This document shows, one piece after another, positions 11,347 to 23,336 of a stretch of DNA of 64,000 nucleotides. Location: positions 1,116,001 to 1,180,000 of the forward strand of contig BTPP01000003.1 of NCBI GenBank assembly GCA_037102815.1, read 5' to 3'. Position 1 is the first letter of the stretch. The number at the start of each line of letters is the position of its first letter. Source of the stretch: Neurospora intermedia (Eukaryota; Ascomycota; Sordariomycetes; Sordariales; Sordariaceae). A program made the translations under genes and the position numbers. Under the pieces are notes generated by a model that was given only the letters and a program-made list of their open reading frames with translations, did not search any database and was not told the origin of the DNA.

Positions 11347-12724
11347 AGTGTCAGCTTCTCCGATAACAGAGGGTCCTTTCGTAACGCTGAAGACAAACGA
11401 ACAATCTCGTCTTCTGGAACGATAGTCTTCCCAACACCAAAATCTTGAAACATGGGCGAACTACCTCCACGAGCGATGCCACTGGAGAGCCTCATACGCC
11501 GTGGAGAGACCCGGAACATACGAAATTTTCTGTACACCATATGTAATACCCGATTAATTCCGAGGATGGTAATGATATTATTAACGACAAGAAAAGGGAG
11601 GATGAGGCTCAGGTAAAGGGTGTCCATTTTCATCAGAAAAACTGGATCCCGGGGGGTTCAGAGGATTAGAGAAGTGCTCGGCTAAGTGCTCCCGTCTGAT
11701 AATCGTCGCTTCCTAGCTTTGATGAGTCGTACGACAGGAACGGGCCAAGGCTGTTACGATCTTTCGATGATAATGAGCTAAACGCTGCATTAAGTTCGTT
11801 TTTGGGTACGTTAACTGGGTTGAAGAAAGGCGAAGGGATGAAGACGGCTTTATTGCTGCTGGCTCAGGACACGGCCCAAAGGATCACGTCCTGGTTAGCC
11901 CCCTTTCTAGAAGATTTGGTCAGTACAAGTCAGTTGTACTCTATCACTTACTCTACGTGTTCATGACTGTGGTGCATGGGCCACTCGTTTGTCCTAGGAT
12001 TGATTGCTTAATGGTGAGCTGATACAACAGAGTAAGGTTAGGTTGAGAGCCCATACATAAGGTCGTCTTCCCGTTAACAGAGATACAAGAGGATACCAAT
12101 CATCACCTTTCCTCTTACCCTCTCCATTTCGTTCGTCGGCATGGGTTCGTACCTCTCTCCCAGTCTTAGGGATAGCGTTCCCTGTCATGGTGAAACGCCG
12201 AGGTGGTCAGGGGGCTGCTAAGCGCCCGTCCCTCACGGGGTTTCAGATGCGACGCCTCTCGTGTGGTCAAGGTAACATCCTCCCACGGCCTTCCACGACC
12301 AATTTCAGTCAGGAGATGCTTCGAGGCCCAAGCGACACAACCTGGTTCATCCAAGTCATTTTATGGTTTGCTTCATATCAGATCTTATTTTCTCTCGTCG
12401 CCCTTTGTTCCGTTTTTAGCGTCCCATCCTTTCTGTTCCCCTTTCGCGCTCGTTCATCCTCAAAGTTAGGTCACACCGCGGACGGTTGTTAATACCTACC
12501 ACGGGTAGTTGTTAACCACAACAACTTCACTCAGTTCTATTATTGTTTAATAATATCATCAGCTGGTCTGAACTTCAAGCTTGATAAGAACTTCAATCGT
12601 TCGAACGAAATACCTTACCGATCAGAACATCCACTATTACCTCATCTCCACAAGACAACGCAACTCGACTCGTCCCGAGAAACAAAACTACCCTCCTACG
12701 ACACAAATCAACGTACAAGTCAAC
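11347..12724. other. Intergenic, 1.4 kb, no supported gene
   Basis: A 96-codon frame on the minus strand ends next to the Asterix stop but has no recognisable domain, splice context or codon bias, so I do not call it. The right half is the upstream region of the small secreted protein gene. No repeat or RNA gene seen. Confidence 0.5.
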
Positions 12725-13167
12725 ATGAAGCCAGTCACCCTCGCCGCCGCCCTTCTCTCGCTTTGCGCCTCCCTCGTCAGCGCCGGTGTAGTCATCACAC
12801 CCATCAAGCCTGAGCAAGTTGTACCCAAGAATGCAGGTGACTGCTTCTTTGGCGTGACAACTCCTTCAGGTTGCGGGTATGTTCTATCTCTTATCTCACG
12901 CTTTGACACATGAGGCGGTCACGCCTCCCACATGCATGATCACTAACAGTAATCATATCTAGACCCCTTCGTAACACGAAGTAGGTGTAATGAAGGAGCT
13001 GCGACTACGAGTTTGAGTTTTCTTTCACGGGTGGGGAGTTTGATGGCTGGGTGCAGGCCTATAGGCGGAAAAAGGGCTGTCCTCTCGGGGCGGATGTGGA
13101 TTATAATATGGAGGACGTTGATCGGCGACAGGATGGATGGATGATGGGCCTCGTCTGGATGCAGTGA
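12725..13167 (+). CDS. Small secreted protein, unknown family
   Basis: Exon 1 (12725-12876) encodes a clear signal peptide (MKPVTLAAALLSLCASLVSA) followed by a short mature segment with GDCFFGVTTPSGCG. With an acceptor at 12998 the second exon (12999-13167) adds CDYEFEFSFTGGEFDGWVQ and an acidic tail, giving 106 residues. With the nearer acceptor at 12962, better placed after the CACTAAC branch site, the frame is the same but meets stops at once, giving 57 residues. The protein is cysteine-containing and probably exported. I do not recognise the family and assign no function. The exon 1 call is firmer than the second exon. Confidence 0.6.
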
Positions 13168-14207
13168 TAGGATCTCTGGGGTTTCAACCACCGGCTCTGG
13201 GCATGAAGTCATGATCTATCAGGGATCAATATTATCTCGGCGGAGAACCTCGGCTTGGTCATGCCAATGGACATGAGACAGACAGAGAGTACGAAGAAGA
13301 TACCCGTAACTTGGATGAACCCTGGCTGCGGCCGGAAGAGGATAAAACCACCACCAATCCTACGGAGAGAGATGGGCGACTGTGCCATTCAAAACCATCC
13401 TGTCCTGTCCTGTCCTGTCCTGTTTGTCCTCGAGGAGCAATGCGCTGTAAATAGATACCCAATTTGGATCATCCTACAGTAAAGGCGCTCTGTTCAGCTT
13501 CGAATTCAGCCGTTACGACTCTGTACAGCATTGTGATTATGATAATCGCACGAAGCCATCATGGTAAGATTCGAGATAGCTTGACGGCTAACAACATCGC
13601 TGCGCATAAAAATCGCAAAGATGCGAGCTTCCAAGTCAAAGAGTTATTCACAACTCCTAGTATCGCGGAGTTGAGCTGGCAAAGCAGTCAGAGACATTTG
13701 CAATTTTATAGCATGGTTGGAAAAATGTGCCGATCGTTCGACCCGCCCTCACATGTGGTGATTCTAAGGCAGGAGATACAGAAGGGCTGTTTATGGCATC
13801 AATCTGCCACTCAACTTCGGAGAAACCTAATGAAAGGCCCTCCAAGACTCCCGCGATACTGTTGGGCTGCTGAGCAGCAGCAGCAACCGCGTCTCTTCGT
13901 TGAGTGGTTGATGAGAGAAAAAGGAATTTTTGGTGTGGATGGACGTCGAGTTTTGACCATTTCGAAAGCTTCGCCAATGGCTCGTGCGCATGCACGTTTG
14001 TCAGGCGGGGGACGCACAACAGACCCACAAAAATGAAAGCTTTGGCGGGGACGATTCAAAAGACCACACCGGTCCGAGGAACTGCCGGCTCCGCAAGCAC
14101 CAAACTTTAACTTCATTTCAAAATTGCCGCTGCAACCCTCGTTCTTTTTCCCAAGTTTACTACTTCTCAACAGACTGGCAGTTCCGCGAACCACAGAGTC
14201 CCTAGTC
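13168..14207. other. Intergenic, 1.0 kb, with a short TGTCC repeat
   Basis: Holds the upstream region of mrs6 and a pentanucleotide microsatellite (about five CTGTC units, about 13396-13423). Several 100-190-codon frames overlap on both strands without family similarity. No gene supported. Confidence 0.5.
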
Positions 14208-15972
14208 ATGGCGATGGGATCTATCGGCGATACCCTTTGGGATGTCGTCATCTGCGGCACCGGACTGCAGCAGTCTCTGCTTGCACTGTAAGCAAACTTT
14301 TCTTTCGCTCTTCATCATCCGACTTTCATCGTTCTCCTGTCTAACTGACCGACTGACATAGCTGTTCTCCGCCTTGAAGATCCCTCTCGCGATCGGGCAA
14401 GAACATTTTGCACATAGACCCCAACGACTACTATGGCGGGGCGGAAGCGGCTTTCAGCCTGCAAGAAGCTGAGTCCTGGGTCGACCGTCTGGCCACCGAG
14501 GACAAAGGCCTCTTCAGGTCCGCGTCCATCACCAAGCCGGATGTCGTGGGTCTCTCCTTTCCCAGAGCGTACTCGTTGGCACTGGCACCGCAGTTGATCC
14601 ACGCCCGCTCGGAGCTGCTATCTCAATTGGTTTCTTCCCGGGCGTACCGGCAGGTGGAATTCCTCGCCGTCGGATCGTTCTACATCTTCAAAGCACCCAT
14701 CGGCCCCGAACAGCAACCCAGCCTTGTCCGCATCCCCTCCACCCGCGAAGATGTCTTTTCAACCACTGCTATATCGGCCAAGGCGAAGCGCGGACTGATG
14801 AAGTTTCTACGGTTTGTGCTGGACTACGACAGTCCGGAGCAGAGAGATGCCTGGAAGCCTTTTGCCGATAAACCCTTGGTGGACTTCTTACAGGAGCACT
14901 TCAAGATGGATACCGAGCTCAAGACCTACATCATCACCCTCACGCTCTCGCTGGATGGCCGGATCAATACCAAGGATGGGTTGTTCATCGTCCATCGCCA
15001 TCTCACCTCTATGGGTCACTTTGGCCCCGGCTTTGCTGCTCTCTATCCCAAATGGGGCGGTATCTCCGAGATTGCCCAGGTCGCCTGTAGAGCCGGTGCG
15101 GTCGGTGGTGCTATTTACATGCTTGGCGCTGGTATCAAGTCAATGGATACTGCTACTGACGAGATCGAGCTCGAGCTGACCAGCGGCGACAAGGTGAAAA
15201 CCAAGTTGCTCGTGCGTGGAGACGAAAGCGTTGGTGACGAGCCGAGTATCAGCAGGCTAGTGGCCGTTGTTGATTCTCCGCTCAAGACCTTGTTTGAGTC
15301 TACCGTCGACGGGGCGCCGACTCCCTGCGTTGCGGTCGTCGCTCTGCCTCCGGGCTCACTAACAACACCTGGCGAAGCAAACACTGACCCAGTCTATGTT
15401 TTCGCTCACTCGAGCGGCACTGGCGAATGTCCCAGTGGTCAGAGTAAGTTCTATTTCTTTGCTCCCTTCAATTTACCCATCCCGAGTACTATGATGATCC
15501 ACATCTTGAATACTTATCTACATTGTCCAAGCCTCGGCGTTGACGATAAATACCTCTGACATTCTGATCGTACTCTCATCCGTTCAACCTTTTCGCATCA
15601 TTCATAACTTGTTACGCGCAAATGGCTGACTGGAAACCAACAGGTGTTTTATACTTGTCCACAATGGCGACTTCCAAGTCCAAGGAGATCTTGAGTCGCT
15701 CTCTTGAATCCTTGCTTTTCGCTGTGGACTGTGATCAAGTCCCCCAGTGCTTGTATCAGTTATACTATGAGCAGGCTGCTGGTGTGAAGCAAAGTCGGCT
15801 TGATGGGTTGATTCTTGATTTGCCAGGCCCATCTCCTTCCCTGTTGTTGGACGATGCATCGCTGAATCATGTCCGTGAGGCGTGGAAGAAGGTCGTCGGC
15901 GACGCAGTTGATGATGCAGAGTACATGGTCTTCACTGATCGTGAACCCGTGGATGATGATGATTATGAATGA
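14208..15972 (+). CDS. mrs6: Rab escort protein (Rab geranylgeranyltransferase component A), Mrs6-like
   Basis: Exons 14208-14287, 14380-15443 and 15644-15972 give 490 residues. The protein presents newly made Rab GTPases to the geranylgeranyl transferase and delivers them to membranes. The N-terminus has the GDI/REP dinucleotide-fold motif (WDVVICGTGLQQSLLALSL, then GKNILHIDPNDYYGG), with the GLQQS form typical of REP rather than GDI. Further GDI-superfamily blocks are SLALAPQLIHARSELLSQL, YIITLTLSLDGR and YPKWGGISEIAQVACRAGA. The intron 1 acceptor at 14379 (TTGAAG|A) is required, since the earlier ATAG at 14360 leads to a stop. The tail is acidic and ends in DDDDYE. The gene is convergent with rec8. 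Confidence 0.9.
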
Positions 15973-16529
15973 TTCTTGGTGACGACCATGGTAAGGGCTG
16001 GTCTCTTTACTATCTTATTCACCGCCCTCCCCACATTCCGTAACAAACTTGAAATAGATTAATCTCAATTTACTTCTTATCAATCAAGTGTCAATCCATC
16101 TCACTGTTATCTGGTAACTGATTTGTTGTGAAATTGCTCAGTTGCAAAATTACAAGCTTGCCTTCTGTCAAAGTGAGCCCCAGCGTGTTGCAAAGTTGCC
16201 GTTTGCCTGAAGTCCGTTGTCCCCTTCCCATACTACTCCGAAGATTAGCTCCCTATATCCTCCGCAGAAACTGTGATCCTGTCTTCCGCATGCGCCAGAT
16301 GGTTTTTTGCCAGAGGCATAATTGCTTAGCAAACCATTCAAGATGGTAACCCATCTGGCCCTTACTCCAATCATGATTTCACAGCGTAGGAGAGCACATG
16401 CATCCCGTTCCCCATCTACCCACCCAACAACCCGAACTGAGGAATAATAATAAATAAAAGAACCGCAAGACTCGCACCGATTGCTCCAATAAGTGTGCAT
16501 TCTTTGCAAAACTCTCCGCATCAGTCACT
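15973..16529. other. Convergent 3' region between mrs6 and rec8
   Basis: About 560 bases shared by two gene ends. No coding or RNA signal that I can support. Confidence 0.6.
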
Positions 16530-19036
16530 TCACTCGTCATCATCCTCCTCCATCAGAGCCAGCATCTCAGCCTCCGACACCTCAACGCCCACGCGAATTT
16601 CGCCAAACGGCTGGAAGCCCTCCATGTCCTGCTCCACCTTGATTGCGTCTTTGGTCGCGAGGACCAAGACGTTGTAGAAAGCCTGAGTCGCCACCTGTCG
16701 GGTTCTGTCTCTAGGTTCATCCAACAGCTCGTCAAAGGCAACCCACTGTCTGAGAAGTCTGTCGTTTCCGTCTCCGTGGGCATGGGAAGAAGAGGGTGGA
16801 GCACCGCCGCCGCCGAGGGAACGCGTCTCCCCTCTGGCTTTGGCTACCATATTGACGTAAGCCAGGAAGTTGTGGCCGTCGCGGTCTAGAGCGTCGCGCA
16901 TTACTTGGGAGGTTTCGGCCGCAGCCTGGGTAGCAGTCGTTTCAGCTTCGCCGGAAGGAGTACGGCGCAAGAGGTCACGGCCACCCTGAGGACCGCCAGG
17001 TAGATGCGGAAGCTGCGGTTCATCCTCTCCAGGTGGCATGACGGGGTCGGATGAGAAACCAGGGGCGCCGCCAGAGTGCAAGAAGGGCGCGTAGGAACCT
17101 GCGTCGCTGAAGCGATCGATAGGGGGGAGTTGGGCCAAGTGGCTGCCGCGGCTGTGGAGGGGACTGGCGCTCACTTGGCGGCTGGATCCGGGGTGGTGAT
17201 TGTCGCCTTTCACCGATGAGCCTGGGACCAGGGAAGAGGGTCGGTTCCAGGGAGCGTCGGAGGGAATGTCGGGCAGTGCTGAGCCATCTCTTCTTCCAAT
17301 CTCGGCGTCTTCTTCGGCTCCTCCAGTGGGCAAGCCGCCACGGCCTGCCTCAGTCTGCGGCTCGGCGTTTTGCTGCGCTTGCGCTTGATGTTGTTCTCCG
17401 TTCTCATCACTAAGGCGACGACGTACACGTCTCTCGGCATCTTCCTCCTCTAACTCGAGGGCTTCAAGGGCGGTGCGTCGACGGCTGCGTCTTCCCTCGG
17501 CTTCAACCTCCTCATTGATGTCGATGCCCAAGGCCTCGCTAGCAAAATTGGCGCCGGAAAACAGAGCTGTCAGTGGATGGCTGCGATGGTTTCCGGAGTT
17601 AAGACCGCTTTCAAGGGCGCCTACACGGCCAACTCCACGACCAAATATGAGCTCGTATGCGTGTTTCTTAGCAGTAGTTGGGTTCATGGCTGCAGCGCGT
17701 ACGGCAGCGTTGTTCGCCCGCTCGGCATTGGCAAGATAATCGGTGCTCCACGACTTCAATTCGTGGCGACTGATTTTGGTATCATGGTCAGGTACCAGCA
17801 CAGTACGGCGGCGCTGACGACGTTGCACAGGTGTGGCGACTGCCTCAACCACAGGCTCCTCCGCAATGGCTTGCGCTTCTTCGACTTCTTCCATCAATTG
17901 GTCTTCCTGAGCTTGCTCGACGTGGTCGGGGACAAGGCCAGGAACTTCATCGGCATCGGGCGGAGGGGCCGTGCCTCCGCTCATGAGCAAGTCACCTTGG
18001 TCGTCAAAGGATAATTCCGACCCATTATGACCTTGGCCAAAGGGTGTGGCACGAGTTCGCTCTTCCTCGGGGCGGGGAAGAACAGGCAGCTCAGGCTCGT
18101 CGACAGTTGCCATCACGTTACCGTCAGCATCGATCTCGATTCCCCAATCGCCAAAGATCTCGGCGTTGGCCTCGGGCTCGCCAAACTCCATCATATCGTC
18201 GTCAGGCTTGTGTTGAGAAAGAGGCCCCAGGGAGTAGGAAGAATGCTGAGAATACAGCGGATCGGCAGGAGAAGACTGAGGAAGATCAAGGCCAAGAAGA
18301 AAGGAGCCACTTCCGTCCGGTGTAAGATTGAATCTGTCCAGTGGGGAGAACTGGGACGAAGTCTTGCATGAGGCCTGACTCTGGAATAGGGAAGCCAGAT
18401 TTCCATCCTCGTCTAAGCGGAAGGCTGGGAGCCCCATGTTGATCTCGAAGTTTGGATCATCCGGGAGGATGAGTTGGTTGCGCCTGCGAATGTGAGGTTA
18501 GATTGACATATTCATCTGGTCACGGGCAAAATGGGGGTACACATACTTTGCTTTTCCGGCTTGCGGATCAAGAGCATTCTCGGTGCCTCCCAAGACATTG
18601 TAGAAGCATCTCATGTGCATATGGATCTTCTCGGCGTCGGTGAGCACATAGGAGCATTGCTGGGAGAAGACCCTAGAAACGCCATATAGCAAACTTCCCT
18701 GCAGCCGTAAGGCAATGGGTGCGCCCGGCTGGAGGATGGTCTCGCAGGCTTTCCTGACATTGACTTCTTGGATTGCCTTACGCGAGATCTTTCTGTTGCT
18801 TGATCTGAGACCAAAGGTCGAAACCAACCTGGAGCGAGAGTAGAGCTGCGTTAGCTGAGTTGCCTCACCTAGAAGTCACAGAAAGGTTTACTGAGGTTCG
18901 TCCAGGTTCACTCACCACACGGTGGCAACACCATACTGCTGGTTAGTCAAGACTGGTGAAGGAGTCAGTACTGCTTCGTCCTCATCTCGTGATCGAATGA
19001 GAAGTGAATCTACTTACTTTCGTGACTGTAGAACAT
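16530..19036 (-). CDS. rec8: Meiotic cohesin kleisin Rec8
   Basis: Four exons (19036-19018, 18952-18916, 18828-18547, 18483-16530) encode 763 residues. The N-terminal kleisin domain reads MFYSHEILTNQQYGVATVW, then LVSTFGLRSSNRKISRKAIQ, NVRKACETILQPGAPIALRL, GSLLYGVSRVFSQQCSYVLT and the DAEKIHMHMRCFYN region, which binds Smc3. The long middle is acidic and Ser/Gln-rich, a likely separase- and kinase-controlled linker. The C-terminal winged helix (QAFYNVLVLATKDAIKVEQ, FGEIRVGVEV) contacts Smc1. The first tiny exons were placed by joining MFYSHE to ILTNQQYG with consistent phases. Rec8 is favoured over Rad21/Scc1 by the RKISRKAIQEVNVRKAC form of the N-terminal block; that choice is an inference. 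Function: sister-chromatid cohesion in meiosis. Confidence 0.85.
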
Positions 19037-19908
19037 GCTAGCGAGGAACGGCTGTGTAAGACTCAGAGGTTGTCGTTCTCAGGTGTAGGTGAAGGAGGCC
19101 AGAGCCTCGAAGGATACGATCCGTGAAGGTTGATGATAAGGTTCAGTTTGAATGGAGATATGAAGGAAGGAAAGAGTATGGAGGAGAACCTTGGTGAGAA
19201 AAGATGGAGAGTGAATACGGGTGAAGAGGGGTAGTGGGTTAAAAGATGCTCGGGGTCGGGTATGAGAGCTTGACGCGTTCTACGTGGACATAGCCGAAAT
19301 GGGATGAAAAGACACGCAAACAACGACTCGACCAGAATACAATGAGTGGCATAGACGAAACCAATTTGACGGAATGAAAATTACGGTGGGCTGTTCGAAT
19401 GGAAGAGCAGGATTGGTATCAGCGAAGTGGTCGAGTTCCTGTGTCCCCCCACAGTTCTCGATATTCGGGGGGGACTTGTATTCAGAACAGGAAGGAGCGG
19501 CTCGTGAAACAAAATACTCGGACCTTCCATCTTCAAGTCAAATACTCTCAACCCAGCATGGCCTGAGCTTTTGGACCAGACATCGTCCATTCACTACCCA
19601 ACAATTCCATTACTTCGCCCTTGGTTGTCGGCCAATGTATCACATCCCCCGTTTGTTGTTTTCCCGAAAGCTACGAGACACTCGCCCACGCAACAACCTT
19701 TTCTTCCCAGAACATCTTGTCTGATGAGGGCCGGGAGTTTGTTCGACAACAATTCCTATCTATACCTGACTTTTCTCCAGAAGGCTCTCTGTCACCGGGC
19801 AAACGAGCCGCTCTCCGCTCAACAGTGACAAGTCCTGCGTGAAATCGTCGTCCCCGGGACTATTCTCGCCGATAAAGAACTATTTCAACTCCTCTTGATA
19901 ACCTCACG
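19037..19908. promoter_or_regulatory. Divergent upstream region of rec8 and the interrupted host gene
   Basis: About 870 bases between two divergent starts, so it must hold both promoters. No gene or repeat supported. Pyrimidine-rich leaders lie on both sides. Confidence 0.5.
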
Positions 19909-20155
19909 ATGAGCGACCATCAACCCCGCCACGGCCGCCGCGACTCTCCGGTCGACGATCGCGAAGAATATGTTCCGTACGTTAGCTGTGCGTCGACTTC
20001 TGCCGCGTCAAAGCTGCAAGCGCAGTATATCCCAACTCAGTTTCCACCGGGACCTCAGCCTCCACTGGGAGCCGTAAGATATGTCCCTCCCATGGCGAAC
20101 CAGTTTCCTGCGCCCAGCGCTTCTGGCTACATCGAGGGCTTGTATTCGACATTTC

Positions 20156-20164
20156 CAACGCATT
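20156..20164. repeat. 9-bp target-site duplication, left copy (right copy 23337-23345)
   Basis: CAACGCATT occurs directly before the left inverted repeat and directly after the right one. One copy belongs to the host gene; its removal with the element restores the host frame. Confidence 0.95.
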
Positions 20165-20253
20165 CCTTCCCAGTAAATCGACTGTCTTCTCATAGTAGAC
20201 CGACTGTCTCTAACCCAAAAGAGCAAGCAGTCTGGAAGGCAGTCTCTCGTTTA
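20165..20253 (+). repeat. Left terminal inverted repeat of MULE copy 1
   Basis: Begins CCTTCCCAGTAAATCG. It matches the reverse complement of 23248-23336 with one mismatch in 89 positions. Weaker, gapped similarity continues inwards for perhaps another 60 bases on each side. Confidence 0.95.
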
Positions 20254-20439
20254 GTTGCTTGGCGATGTCGATCCCCGCCAAATCTCCCGCAGTGGAGCAT
20301 GGTTAAAAAACCAGCCACAGATACGTACCTAGCACTGCACAACACACAACACACACGGCATAGAGTTGATGCCAAAGATTTATACAATAGTCGTAAAAAG
20401 ACGATATTTTTAGAGGGTTGAGATTTATATAGATAATAA

Positions 20440-23060
20440 TACAGATTGGTAGTTATACCTCAAAATTGAATAACTATCTCCCCATACTAGGCGGCCTTCG
20501 TCTTCTTCTACTTAGTAACCGCCTTACTAACTGCAACGGGCGCAGTGCTGGGAGGCGGCTGTACATTAGAAGGTATGCTCTAAACAGTCTGCGCAGTAAC
20601 TGTAGTGCTAAAGCTATTCTCCTGTGTACTTAAAATCATTACTAGACCCTCCTACTGCGTTAATACTAGTCGCTTTAACTGTACCACCTTCTAAGTAAGC
20701 GTAGGCTTCTTTGCGGTCGCAGTCTTTACCCTCTTATTAGGCGGGGTATTATATGAGGGATCGCATTGAATAGAAGTATTACAATAGTTATAAATATTAA
20801 ATATACTATCGGGTAGAGGCTGGGTGCCGTTGCGTACTTATATTTGCTAGCGCCTCGATGGTACGCGATCAGGGTCGTTTTTATTGTAAAGGGTAAGGAA
20901 TTGAGCTAACGGTAGCTAGGCAATATTGTTAGTATAGGGATTCTTATAGAAATGATATAGTTAAATATATACTTATTCTTTAAAATGCCAGTGCTTATCG
21001 ATATTACCTAGGGAGAGTTGCGCGTTGCGCTGGATTAATACGTAAAGCTCATACCAGTAGGGCAAACTATACTAGCGGCGGAAGCAAGAAGTACAGCTAG
21101 TGCCGGGTCTACCCCTCTATATAGCATCAATTGCTAAATTAACTTGCTTATTAATTAAGTTGAGCGCTGCGAAGCTAACTAAGTAGTGAAGGCGCCTTAT
21201 TACTCAATAGTTATAATTAACCACCTTCTTAGAGATCTAGTCTTAATAGTTGGTAGTATAGTTGCGCTTTAACCTTGCGAGAGTTTCGTCGATAACATTC
21301 AAAAGAGTATTCAAATTAATAAGACGGTTCTTAATCAACCGCTTAAGAATACCGTACAAGCTCTCTACTCGAGAGGTAACTCGAATGCCGAAATTGCAAT
21401 GTCTCTTAATCCAGTAATAGGCAAACTCGCATTGGACTAGTAAGTAAGTATTGCGCAAATATTCGATTAATGCTACAAAAAACGCAATTAATTAGTAGAA
21501 GTAACTATAATAGAGGGGTAACTCACCTAGCTAGTCGCTAAACTCTTTTATTAAAATTCCCTATTCCTCATTGAATATATCCTCTGTATTAGTATAGATA
21601 ACGGCGCTCTATATTAAAAGGAAGCTATCTACGTTATTGAGCCACTTACGTTCGTTAGAGGGAGAACTACCGTCGATATCGACGGTATAGGCATTATAAA
21701 TACTAGAGCCAAGATACTGCGCGCAATCGTCTCGCAATAAAAGCTATACGCCTACGCAATGAGAACGGTTGTTGTAGTTTACTGGATTATTCTAAATAGT
21801 AGTCTCGTCAGGGAGATAACTGCCAGTACTGCCGCGGTCACCAAGTGCAGTACCTTTAAGAGAGCCTTCCTATTTTTTACGTATATTGAAGGCGACGTTC
21901 TTTATAACGTACTATACGCAAATTTGGTGCTGAACGTTATTGAACTTAGTACGTAGTATATTCTTAAATACCTAGTCGTAGTCAGTAACGGCTACGTAAA
22001 GGCGAGGGATTTGGTATAAAGTAAGAATCTCTTCCATAACCCCCAGTACCTATATAAAATCCTCCTCTTTTTCACTACTTAATAAATAATACCCGAGATT
22101 GAAAGTCGTATACATAGCCGTTATACTATAAAACTGTAGTAGAAGTATATCGAACCGGTTAACTTTATAGGTATAATCTATCGCCCAAACTTCTAGGTTC
22201 TTCTTCCACTACTCAACATACTAATCGTAAGTCCAAAAGACCCGCGCAATTTTGCCATCTTTCTAGTTATTCTAACAGTATATTCTATAGAAGATTCCGG
22301 GGGTAATAGTCAAGCAACTAAGAAATAATTAGGTAGGCGAAAGAGGACCAGCCTCCTTTGCCTTGTAGGCTTTAATTACATTAATCACGTCCTGATTTTT
22401 AATCTCGACGGTAGGGAACTCGGCTTTAATAGCAGTAACAATATTAGAAGTAATTGCTTTTGGCTGGAGAGATAGGCGAATAATACTAGCGATAATATTC
22501 TTATTTCTAACTACCCGACGGTAACCAGGTAAATACCCAGCGACTTTTAGGTCGAAGTTATAATTGTAATATAGGTATTGGAGGGTGAACTTCTACCCTA
22601 CCTTCGCAAAATTGATTACTTTGGCCTTCTATTTACAATCCCTCTTTAACGACTTCGTTTTACGAATACCCTTGCTCTTCGATACGGCCTTACCTCCTTA
22701 ACTACAAATTAAATCGGCGCGATGGGGGACACTATTGCGATAGTTAGCGGTGCGCCGTTTAGTGATGAAGAAACCGACTTTCTTGGCAGCCTTATTTACG
22801 TTTTTTATGAGGGTATTAAGCGTATCCTATACGCGGTCGCCTAGCGTATTAAAGTCGGATTTGAGGATGGTCGTAGTCTTTGGGAAGAAGTCCGGGGTAT
22901 CGGGCGGTTCGTTAGTAGCCTTCTTATCGTTGCGCTCGACGTCGCTATCGTCTAGATCGTTGGCAAATAGATCGTAATCGAAGTCATCGTCGGACAGGAA
23001 GACGGGGTTATTAGTACTGCCGATAGGGTTAAGAAGCGCGGTAACGTTTATAGCGATTGA
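20440..23060 (-). pseudogene. Decayed MULE transposase of copy 1
   Basis: The minus strand retains stretches similar to the intact transposase of copy 2. The clearest is 21243-21458, which reads NFGIRVTSRVESLYGILKRL against NFGIRVTSRTESAHGVLKKL in copy 2 and includes the third catalytic acidic residue. Nucleotide matches to copy 2 show mainly C-to-T and G-to-A change at CpA/TpG, for example TTGACTTTGTAAG in copy 2 (about 39140) against TTAACTTTATAGG here (about 22158). Stops are frequent in all frames, so no functional transposase is expected. The order of conserved blocks is the same as in copy 2. Confidence 0.8.
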
Positions 23061-23247
23061 TTTAATCGCTGGCGATTTCTAATGGTGGGGCAAAATACTA
23101 GAATTAAAAGTTCAAAATAGCTAAGTTCAAAAAATCAAGTATATGCAGGAAGAATCAAATTTGTGGCTGGCTACTGGGGGTTGCTTGGCAATATTCCATT
23201 GCGGGGGATTTAGCGGTGGCTAATATACGCTAAAAACTTGGCGTAGT

Positions 23248-23336
23248 TAAACGAGAGACTGCCTTCCAGACTGCCTGCTCTTTTGGGTTAGAGACAGTCG
23301 GTCTACTATGAGAAGACAGTCGATTTACTGGGAAGG
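23248..23336 (-). repeat. Right terminal inverted repeat of MULE copy 1
   Basis: Ends CGATTTACTGGGAAGG, the reverse complement of the left end. The abrupt end of similarity at 23336, followed by CAACGCATT, fixes the element boundary. Confidence 0.95.

Larger units (their letters stand above)
20165..23336. mobile_element. Mutator-like (MULE) DNA transposon, copy 1, decayed interior
   Basis: A 3,172-bp element bounded by 89-bp terminal inverted repeats that differ at one position and flanked by a 9-bp direct repeat CAACGCATT (20156-20164 and 23337-23345). A 9-bp duplication is typical of Mutator-like transposons. The interior is TA-rich and carries a minus-strand transposase relic related to that of copy 2. 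Ends of roughly 200 bp on both sides keep normal CpA/TpG content. It sits inside a coding exon. The near-perfect inverted repeats and the otherwise open host frame argue for a young insertion. Confidence 0.92.

Noticed and set aside
11343-11633. A 96-codon minus-strand frame with a hydrophobic segment, tail-to-tail with the Asterix gene
   Set aside because: Length is within chance expectation; there is no domain, intron or promoter evidence.
13464-14036. A 190-codon plus-strand frame upstream of mrs6
   Set aside because: No family similarity, poor codon bias, and equally long frames on the opposite strand.
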